From Isoetes taiwanensis (taxonomy: Eukaryota; Streptophyta; Lycopodiopsida; Isoetales; Isoetaceae): DNA of 64,000 nucleotides. Below are positions 55,721 to 64,000 of this stretch, one piece after another (positions within the stretch are counted from its first letter, which is position 1; each line of letters begins with the position of its first letter). The notes beneath the pieces were generated by a model. It did no database searches. It had not been told where the DNA came from and was given only the letters and a program-made list of their open reading frames with translations. Location: assembly GCA_021234155.1 (NCBI GenBank), contig JAJEKV010000003.1, positions 19,014,386-19,078,385 on the forward strand, written 5' to 3'. The translations under genes were made by a program, and so were the position numbers.

Positions 55721-57607
55721 TCAGAGTCCTGTTTTTCAAAACATAGCTTCATTCTTTCTACTCCATGTTTTACTTTCAATTTACGTAAGCATCTTTGCTC
55801 CGCATTTTTGTGCAATGTCTTAATGGTTGCAAATTTTATCTTTGCAGGATTTGCGTGGAAGCAATGTCTTATGAATTCTAAAATTCATAAGTTCGAGAGA
55901 ACGTTTTTGGGAGTTGTGAAGGTCATTTTCGGGACCAATAAGCAGCTATCCTAATGACTTCCGTGGATATCTAGCAAAGGTCCATGGATGTATGATTCGC
56001 ATTTGAATTTAGATTGTGCAGTAAATATAAACGTGAGGCTAGGTAATACTATATGATCAGATTTGATGATATTTTGTTGTTTTAATCTGTTTGTTATGTT
56101 ACATCTTAACACATGCCGTTCTTTAACTTTATTTAGATGAATGTTGGAGTCTTAACAGGGGGGCCATGTCTGCGTCGGTAAGTTACGGGCAGGAAGTGAT
56201 GGCTGAATATTTGCGGGGAAGGGTAACGATGCATGATTTACTCCAAAGATGACCAGATGCAGACTTGAGAGATTCTCGGTAAGACTTATAGGTCACCCTA
56301 TGTGCACACTCTTCATTCTTATTGACAACACCTTTTGACATGCTCCATTCACCTTATCCTAATTGCAAGGGTTTATTTGGTGGAACATACATCATGATAT
56401 CACTTAGCTCAGATTTTCAACTTCTTGAACTTCATGTTCCAAAAAGTAGTGCTTAAACCGAAAAGCTTAATGTGCTTTGTCGTTTTACAGTTCTGAGGGC
56501 ACACTCTTAAAAAAAAATGGCGACGATAATAAATCTGTTCAATAGATCATATTACAACAAAAAAAAAAACATGTCTTTGATTGTAGAGTAGGCCCGACGT
56601 ATCGCGTTTTCGATGATGCTCCAAAAATGTTCTTTACTTCATCGGGTTATTTTGTACTACTGGCTCCATCAATCAAGTCGTAAACTGTTCCATCAAGAGA
56701 TGCTACGTGCCTTTGGAGGAAAGTATGTTGGAGCCAGCATCGTAACACGACATACTTCTCAGAGTCTATGAATGTGAAATAGCCTATGAATGTTCAACCA
56801 CTTTTCCAGACTCACTTTACCAATTATGAAGTTCAGTTTTTGCCTTGTAGACTATACATTTTAACAGTCGAGTGGTGGAAGTTAATTAATTCAGAGATAT
56901 CCAGAGGCAATTGATTATGAGAATTAATATTTCATGTTCTCCTTCCCATGTACCATTGCCATATTTCAATGTAATAACATCAAGAAAGCAAGGATAATCC
57001 TTCAGCCAACTTCTAAAGATCCCTTCACCCTCCAATCACGTTTGGTTAAATAAAAACATTATTGTTTTATAAGCGAAACTTACCAAGGAATAATCATTAC
57101 ATATAACATTACTTCGTGATCACGCACGTTTTAAAGCATTTAGGTTTATTGTGCAAAAAGGTCAAATATTATGCTCCAATTTTATATCACTAAATGTCAC
57201 ATAAGAAGCACTATTAAATATCATATAGTCGAAACTAGGTATACGGACATCGTTTCCAAAGCGTAATGATTAACTATTCCAAATTATAGGGAAAAAAAAT
57301 CATATTCAAACCATGTCAATTTGCATGTTGTCCATTAATAGCTACAAAATATCCAAATAATTTATCATGTCAATATACCGAAGAAGATAGATACGATCAA
57401 ATACCATTCCATTAAACTTGAAATACTAATCATTAGTTCGTATCAGACATTTTAAGTTGCTAGAAAAATTAGCTGAAATAATTATGTTTTAGTACCATGG
57501 AGAAAATAGGGTAAAAAAAGTCATATTAGCATATTTAAACCAAGATTGTTTACCAGGTTGTGTACTGGTGATTAATCACTATAAAATGTCATGATAATTA
57601 TGCGCTT
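55721..57607. other. AT-rich, no gene seen
   Basis: No supported exons. From about 57050 the sequence belongs to an AT-rich repeat family: TATACCGAAGAAGATAGATRC with CATGTCAATATACCG recurs at about 57368 and 58879, and CATATAG / TCATGTC stretches recur through 59.2 kb. Confidence 0.4.
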
Positions 57608-58880
57608 AACAATATCATGTCGGAAATACCAAGGGATGACTTCTCGGCGCCTTCACGGCTAGGGCGGCAGCGGAGAAAGGGGCCGCCCTTTTTCTCTGCT
57701 CACGGCACTGCGGTAACACCTAATTTCGTTCAAAATCTTGTTCCTGACTGCTAGAAGGGGTTTTGGCTTCCTACATAATCCAGATTTTGCTTATATCAGG
57801 CTGTTAATTGGTGATTCTTGGATCTTCTTCATGGCGGTCTCTTCAGCCCAAACGATTTTTCCACTAACGTGGACTTATTCTGATGCTTCCCCTTTGGTAA
57901 GCTTAGTGATTTTCATGAATTTAGCAAAGGCATGGAATAGTTCTGATAGGTTTCCAGCAGCCCAAGATTCTTGTTTCTTGGTTAGTCCATCTGAACATGT
58001 GATTTAGGGATGAGCGGATCTTGCGAGAATAGGTTCTTCTTTGTTTCTTTTATGGATAAGCACATAAGCGGTAGCAGATGCCTATAAGGTAGAATAAAAT
58101 CGAAGCGGGGCTATGAGAGAAGTTGATTCAAAGTTTCAGATTTTATTGGCGGTCTAAATATTTCTTACAAGTCTATTATCTTCGAAACTTTTCCCCTCCT
58201 CTTGCTCTTTCTTGCTAGCGGAAAGATCTAGGGATGTTTTCTTGGAAGAAGCGAGTAAATTCTTGATCTTAAATTACAGTTTTAAAACAAAATGTCGGGT
58301 TATTTGAGATTGCCGAGCTAGGGATCCGATTGTGCCCAGGAAGATGCTTCCATATCAAGACCGGATATCATGAGCGATTTAGGGAGAGTTCCGTGGTCGT
58401 GTCTAGCCAATTCTGGTCGGTCACCGGGTGCACCCAAACAATCAAAGCATCTCCTTTTTAATCACACATTCGGTAATAAAATTGTATATTTGGATCATAG
58501 TGCGAAGTATGGGATTCCCCGAAAGGCGGGAGACTATTCAGTTACTCTTCATCTCTTCCATCTTCATTTCTATTTTTGCAAGAGGTTTTTGGAGCATTCA
58601 AGATTTGTTTGCAGCTGCGGAAAATGGGCACTTGGCTCCTATAGTACTCTGTTTAATTGGGAAGATGTTAATACTGTAGTACTGGTTAGACAAAAGAAGA
58701 GGTTGAGAGAGGCTCATGTGTACTTTAGCTACAGACATGACTCAGATCCAGATGGGATCCTTTGTACTTAACTTATATCTGATCCATAGAGGGATCTCTG
58801 TATTGTAATTCTTCCTATCTGATTAATACAGAAACTTCGTTCCTTCAAAAAAAAAAAAAAAAAAAAAACAATACCATGTC
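57608..58880 (+). mobile_element. Poly(A)-tailed retroposon-like insertion (~1.25 kb)
   Basis: The segment ends in about 21 A (58847-58868), preceded by ATTAATACAGAAACTTCGTT, an end typical of plant non-LTR retroelements. AACAATATCATGTC (57608-57621) and AACAATACCATGTC (58867-58880) flank it with one mismatch and could be the target-site duplication. The target lies in a repeat family that contains this word, so that is not certain. The interior has open stretches on the plus strand (58370-58771) but no RT. It could be a truncated LINE 3' end or a processed transcript of an unrecognised gene. Confidence 0.55.
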
Positions 58881-59259
58881 AATATACCGAAGAAGATAGA
58901 TGCGATCAAATACCAGTCTAATAAATGTGACCTATTAAACAGTAGTACATATCATATAGTTTAAGCTGTTACAGAGACCAATTAAAATTGCCATGTTTCA
59001 GCATCATGTCATAAAACAATGTTGTCTTATCACCTTAGAAAAATATGTTGATGAACCATATTAGAATATCTTATAGGTTAAGTTGTTATAAAAACCAATT
59101 AAGATTGCCATGTTTCAATACCATGTCATAAAACAATGTTGTCTTATCACCTTTAAAAATTATGTTGATGAACCATATTAGATAACTAGACATGGTTTGT
59201 AAACTTTTGAACCCACAAACATGTACTGATTTATGGATTTAGTTTTCACCAACAAACCA
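58881..59259. repeat. AT-rich repeat, ~118-bp tandem pair
   Basis: A unit with TTAAGYTGTTAYARARACCA, ATTGCCATGTTTCA, CATGTCATAAAACAATGTTG and TTGATGAACCATATTAGA occurs at about 58961 and 59079 in tandem. It continues the repeat family flanking the poly(A) insertion. No gene. Confidence 0.75.
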
Positions 59260-61429
59260 TTAAAAAAAATTATAATGGTTCAATTTTGGGGGCCTTGTGT
59301 AACTCCAAAAGCCGCTTCTAAAAACCTGCGACGAACTGCGTCCACGATCGCTGACGATAGTATCAGGCAAGCCGTGAAGTTTGATTACTTCACGAAGAAA
59401 AAGATTCGTTGTTCTCTCACTGGTGATGGTGAAAATGAGCCATCTTAGAGAAACGATCCACAACAACCATGATGGCATCATAACCCCGAGAGAGTGGCAG
59501 CTCCGGAATAAAGTCTATAGAAATGCTCTTCCAAGGTCCATCTGGTACAGGCAGTGGCTGAAGAAGAGGAAGATGCCTTGGAACCTTCACTCGACTGCAG
59601 ATGTCACATGATCGAATAAAAGCTTTGATAGAGCGATGAAGCCCAGGCCAGCCCATCACGGAATAGGAGTCCATCTCGAACCTCAAAATGATCATAGTCT
59701 AATTGCATTTGCTGAGAAGATGATGCAGAGCCAAGATGTGAGAATACATCTTGAGCCAATGGATTGGAGGGCAGAGATGCTCGAACAGACTCTAACAAGG
59801 TCGTATCATGAGGCCTCTTGAACAAAGTGAGAGCCATAAGCTGGAACAGATCAGGCCCTATAATAACCTGTGATTGCTGATCAAATGCAGGATCACCTAG
59901 CTTAGGCTCAAGGTAAGAGCATCGAGACAAGGCATCAGGCTTCCCTTGGAGGGATCCAGGATGGTACTTGATCACGAAATCAATACGGGATAATGCTTGA
60001 ATATACCACCGGGTCTGGCGATGGTTGAGCACTCGAGCAGACTGAAAATACTCTAGATTTCGATGATCTGTATAGACTGTGACCTTATAAGGAGATCCCT
60101 CCAGGAAACGTCTTCACTCCTCGAAAGAATCCACTATCGCCAACAACTCCTTGTCATAAATCGGATAGTTGATTTCAGCAGCCTAAAACTTCCGTGAGTG
60201 ATAGGCGATTGGATGTAATTCATGGTCATCCCTCTCCTGTGATAGTCCTACCAAGAGCAAAATCAGAAGCATCTGCTTCGACGACATATGGGCGGGAAAG
60301 ATCTGCATGAGCAAGAACTGGCGTCGTGGTAAAAGCATGCTTCAAAGTAACGAAGATAAATTCTGCTTCCACACTCCATTCATGGCACATCCTTAATTGT
60401 GAGGCGTGTCAAAGGAAGGGCAATCTCTGAATAATCCCGAATGAAACGCCGATAGAAATTAGCAAACCCAAGAAAACACTAAACATCTCGAACGGATGAA
60501 GGTGTTTGCCACTCCAAAACAGTGCTGGCCTTTTTGGGATCCATGAATACTCCATGTGGAGTGATATGATAGCCAAGGAACTCCACATTATCCTACTCGA
60601 ACTGACACTTCTCAAGTTTGGCATATAACCCGTGCTCACGAAGCTTCTGAAGGACCTGTCGAACACGCCTCTCATGTTCTTCGAGAGTCTTAGAATAAAT
60701 AAGAATATAATCCAGATAGATGATAACAAAAGTGTCTAAGAACTCTTGAAAAATATCATTGGCCATATGCTGGAATATTGCTGGAGCATTGGTAAGTCCA
60801 AACAACAGTTCTGTGTACTCAAAATGGCCATATCGAGTACGAAAAGCTATTTTCCACTCATCACCCTCCCGGATCCGGATAAGATTGTAGGCACCCCGAA
60901 GATCAATCTTCATAAAATAATGCGCACTTTGGAGTCGCTCCAATAACTCTGGGATCAGAGGAAGCGGATATTGATTCGGCACTGTGATTTTATTGAGGCC
61001 ACGATAATCAACGACCAGATGCAGCGAATCATCCTCCTTTTTGACGAATAAGATAGGCGCTCCAGTAAGGAACTGAGAATGTCGACTGAAACCAATGGCT
61101 AGATTCTCTTCAATATAATCTTGCAAAACCTTCAACTCAGCAGGAGATAGACCATATATCGGACCATATGGCAGCATTGTCCCGGGCTGCAAATCAATAG
61201 GACAATCATATGGACGATGCTCTGGGAGCTTGCTGGCCTTGACTTTGTCAAAAACATTAGAGAAGTCGCCATATTTATCTGGGAGCATTGGAGCAGACTT
61301 CACTGGTGCCGAGCTAGCCGACGGGTGAACATGGATTGCAAATACTGAACTTGGATCTTGCTTTCCAAATTTAACGAACTCGCAAAGAGAAATTTTTGAG
61401 ATATGAAATTGAGGGCGTGAAGAAGCCTC

Positions 61430-61620
61430 TACAGAAGCAGGAGCAGGAACATGACCAGGAACAGGAACAGGAGCAGGAGCAACTAGAACAGGAACTGGCA
61501 CAAGAACTGGAGTAGGAGCAGAAGCAGGAACTGGAACAGGAGCAAGAGCAGAAACTGGAGCTGGAGTTGGGACATTATCGAGAATATGGTCAGAATCTGG
61601 GGCATGAACTGGAGCAGAGA
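61430..61620 (-). repeat. Minisatellite coding for a Pro/Val/Ala-rich linker
   Basis: Repeats of GGAACAGGAGCA / GGAACTGGAGCA (plus strand) encode VPVPVLVAPAPVPVPGHV-type residues between protease and RT on the minus strand. The period is 6-12 bp. Such linkers vary quickly between copies of an element. Confidence 0.85.
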
Positions 61621-61688
61621 CAAGAGTCAAATCAGAACACAGAGTAGAAACAGGAACATCAAGGATGGAATCAGGGGCCCACGATACT

Positions 61689-61965
61689 GCGCGGATCGGA
61701 GTCAATGTTGGCGTAGAGATTTGAACTGCAGATGAACTAGAACTAGAGCTAGAGCCAACAAATCGAAATGATCTAGTACGCCAATTAATCTGTGGGTTAT
61801 GTAGCTTGAGCCAGGGCAGACCCAAGACTATTGAAGCAATGTTGGTGTAGAGATCTGAACTGCAGATGAACTGGAACTAGAGCTAGAGCCAGCAAATCGA
61901 AATGATCTAGTACGTCAATCAATCTGTGTGTTATGTAGCTCGAGCCAGGGCAGACCCAAGACTAT
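61689..61965 (-). repeat. ~142-bp duplication inside the Ty3 protease/linker
   Basis: The stretch coding for GLPWLKLHNPQINWRTRSFR and the Ser-rich run (61689-61830) is repeated with small changes at 61831-61965. The protease end and the following Ser stretch therefore occur twice. It is a local tandem duplication within the dead element and adds a frameshift. Confidence 0.8.
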
Positions 61966-62939
61966 TGGCGTATGTGGGCTAGCGATGAGATTGAAGGAAA
62001 TACTACAAGAAACTCCCTTGAACAAAATCTGAAGAGGCGCAGTACATTCCGTGACTGCACCCGAGGAGATCTCCCATCCATCAATCACTTCGACAGAACT
62101 GGGTTGCTCAACCTTGCTTTTAGGGATGGGGTGCTTACTGGCGAGCATTATCTATAATGCAGGCATTTGCACCACAATCAAGTTGCACCAACGCTTCCAC
62201 TCTTTCAACCTCTAATTTCAATGATATAGAGACGAAGAATGCCTTGCTGATCTTATCCGATGGAATAAACATGTCAAGATGTGTGGAAGGAGTCTGAGAA
62301 AAGGCGGCCAGCCGACGAGAGACTCTTGCTTAGGACCGGCCCCAATTTTTTCCGACTAGTTTGAGCGCTTCACAGGGCATCCATGAGCAATATGTCTAGT
62401 TCTTCCACAGTAGAGGCAAAGTTAGCCTCTCACCGATGCTTCTTCTTGGCAGCAGATAAAGTTCCTCGAACTGCCCGATCAATCTGCATAGGCTCAGGTT
62501 CGGACTTGCTGGATTCTACATATGAGACCGAGGAAGGCGTAGCTACATGCACTTGTGTGATTGGGAAGACCTGACTACGTCTCTCTTGCCTACGTTCGAA
62601 GAGCCGATTATTACATCGAACTGCAAATCTGATGGCTTCTTTCAAAGTCTGAGGGTCTTCCATAGACAACATCATATATTTGACATCCTCACATAACCGC
62701 CTTCGAAAACAATCTCGAAGTGCAACATCATCCCAGACAGTATCTACTGCAATTTGACGAAATTCTGATGCATATACTGAAGCTGGGCGAGAGCCTTGCC
62801 TTAGATTGCAAAGTTTTCGCTTCCCGAAGCTGGTCATTTCACTCTCGTACTTGCTCTTTCATTAAAAACTTAATGTTGGGCTATAGCTGTGCTTCTTTGT
62901 CTCATCCTGTGGCAACCGAAGTGACCTCGATCTAAATGC

Positions 62940-63620
62940 TAAACCCCTAAAAGATGACTCTAAACTCGTGTTTCTACACTATATGTGTGAGCACCCGAGA
63001 TATACAATCTTTTATGTTTGGAATCTGTCAACCCTAGTGTCGAGTCTCGGCTTGGAAAACTTCATGATCTCCAATTACATCTTCGTCAACATACTCTTAC
63101 ATCCCACAAACGCTATCAATTTTATGTTGATTTACATTGTCAGAAGGCTCGTCTTTTCTAATCGGTAATCTGGGGTTTGGCTTCTTCAACAAGACCTCCC
63201 TACATCGTGTCCTTATAATAAGCTTGATTATTGTCGTCTAGACTCATTGGTTCACGACTCAGATCAGTGTTGTGTTTTGACTCGAGCTTCCTCCAACTGG
63301 TCACCGACATCCGATATTTCATGTTTCATTATTTTTTCCAGACTGGATTCGTCCACTACCTCCTATTGTTGACATTGATGATCACGAAGAATTCAAGGTT
63401 CGAGAGATTCTGGATGCTAAGTTCCTTCATCGGCATCTATATTATTGGGAAGGATAAATGGCCGCACCTAGGAACCTGACGAAAATCTGACAAAGCTCCT
63501 GGAAAAATTGTTGAGTTTCACTAATATTACCCAGCACATTCAAGTCCAAGCACTCTGGCTAGCTATAGCTCCAGCTCCAGCTCCGATGACTCCGATGACT
63601 CATCGCCCGTAGGAGGGGGA
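62940..63620 (+). pseudogene. Ty3/Gypsy integrase end with chromodomain remnant
   Basis: Degraded plus-strand coding. 63045-63170 reads KLHDLQLHLRQHTLTSHKRY then FYVDLHCQKARLF, homologous to the integrase linker of the 41.5-42.1 kb fragment. 63190-63225 reads DLPTSCPYNKLDYCRL. 63375-63480 reads DDHEEFKVREILDAKFLHRH then LYYW, a chromodomain remnant, followed after a frame change by EPDENLTKLLEKLL. This places it in the chromovirus lineage. A polypurine tract AGGAGGGGGA (63611-63620) leads into the LTR. It is joined head-to-head with the gag of the minus-strand element near 62.9 kb. Confidence 0.82.
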
Positions 63621-64000
63621 TGATGTGACAATGATACAAATATCATACGTATATAGTCTTCACCCGTATAAATTATACAAAAATGCTCCCATAAAATATT
63701 GTAAAAATCTTCCAAAAAGTTATAAGAATATTTTTTGAGAATTCTCAAGAGTTAATAGTAAAATGTTTTTTAGAGTATTCTCAAGAGTTAATCGTAAAAT
63801 ATTCCACATGCATTAGTGCGAAAAACCCGCTCCCTAATAGTATATAAAGGGGCCTTCAGCATGATGTTCAACATTCCAGTTCGCACGCCAATTGTGAGCC
63901 CTTTCATGTTCCAATGTCTTGTTCTATTGTGCCATTTATGGCTCTGTTGGACATGCTCATGTTTTGAAAATATATATTTTCGATTCTTCTAAGTATTTCT
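63621..64000 (+). mobile_element. 3' LTR of the plus-strand Ty3 element, cut by window edge
   Basis: It starts TGATGTGACA directly after a polypurine tract, as expected for a Ty3 3' LTR. It contains a tandem of TTCTCAAGAGTTAATMGTAAA (63742 and 63778) and a TATA box TATATAAAGG at 63841, so U3 is about 250 bp and transcription would begin near 63870. The LTR end lies beyond the window. Confidence 0.75.
63841..63850 (+). promoter_or_regulatory. TATA box of the LTR
   Basis: TATATAAAGG lies about 220 bp into the LTR. It is followed by a GC-richer stretch typical of a U3/R border. The assignment depends on the LTR call. Confidence 0.65.

Larger units (their letters stand above)
59260..62880 (-). 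pseudogene. Ty3/Gypsy retrotransposon, gag to integrase, inactivated
   Basis: Order on the minus strand: gag core (62837-62430, LRQGSRPASVYASEFRQIA, DCFRRRLCEDVKYMML); zinc knuckle CLYCGRTRHIAHGC (62418-62377) preceded by an in-frame TAA; protease end (62148-61915, IVLGLPWLELH); a linker with Pro/Val/Ala repeats (61600-61430); RT (61290-60593, [35 protein letters not shown]); RNase H (60300-59960, YPIYDKELLAIVD, VYTDHRNLEYFQSA, with stops); and integrase (CDICSRVKVPRHLPLLQPLP, ISIDFIPELPLSRGYDAIMV, LPDTIVSDRG). It is cut at 59260 before the third integrase acid. The RT catalytic box reads YLDY instead of YLDD, so the enzyme is dead independently of the stops. No LTR is attached at either end. 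Confidence 0.93.

Overview
The window is nuclear DNA of a land plant or close relative. It has GT-AG introns, an intact plant-type SRT2/SIRT4-class sirtuin gene, fragments of plant HD-ZIP III, Pumilio and kinesin-light-chain-related genes, the plant telomere motif TTTAGGG inside a satellite, and many decayed Ty3/Gypsy and Ty1/Copia elements. The mix of old chromovirus-like Ty3 elements and a DUF7869-type element suggests a non-seed plant (bryophyte, lycophyte or fern). That is inference; the species cannot be read from the sequence.

Layout. 0.2-5.9 kb: a two-gene element, with a minus-strand gene for a ParB-like-domain protein and a plus-strand gene for a DUF7869-type protein (possibly an RNase H-fold transposase), plus clusters of perfect palindromes. 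6.4-10.2 kb: a minus-strand Ty3 protease/RT fragment, unrecognised ORFs, and a broken plus-strand gag. 11.7-13.7 kb: two apparently intact host genes, one with four exons (183 aa, unrecognised) and one small single-exon gene (124 aa). 16.4-18.5 kb: a duplicated gene fragment in which one copy carries a hAT-like MITE and the other keeps the empty site. 19.9-25.8 kb: two minisatellite arrays in inverted orientation around a region coding for a C2H2 finger and a Ulp1-like protease fragment. 27.2-31.0 kb: the sirtuin gene (minus strand, 9 coding exons, 335 aa). 34-36 kb: tandem duplications with one short ORF. 38.7-42.1 kb: a Copia 3' fragment, a GC-rich block of tandem and very large inverted repeats, and a Ty3 integrase fragment. 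42.1-47.1 kb: two tandem arrays; the second has a ~660 bp unit with a telomere-motif hairpin. 48.8-55.8 kb: fragments of at least three unrelated host genes, all on the plus strand and with introns kept. 57.6-58.9 kb: a poly(A)-tailed insertion. 59.3-62.9 kb: a nearly full but dead minus-strand Ty3 element. 62.9-64.0 kb: the 3' end of a second, plus-strand Ty3 element with a chromodomain remnant and an LTR cut by the window edge.

The only genes that look fully functional are those at 11.7-12.6, 13.3-13.7 and 27.2-31.0 kb. They share no evident pathway, except that the sirtuin and possibly the 124-aa protein are mitochondrial types. The most unusual content is the ParB-like/DUF7869 element with its palindrome array, the GC-rich foldback block near 40.8 kb, the inverted-minisatellite element with the Ulp1-like fragment, and the cluster of captured gene fragments at 48.8-55.8 kb.
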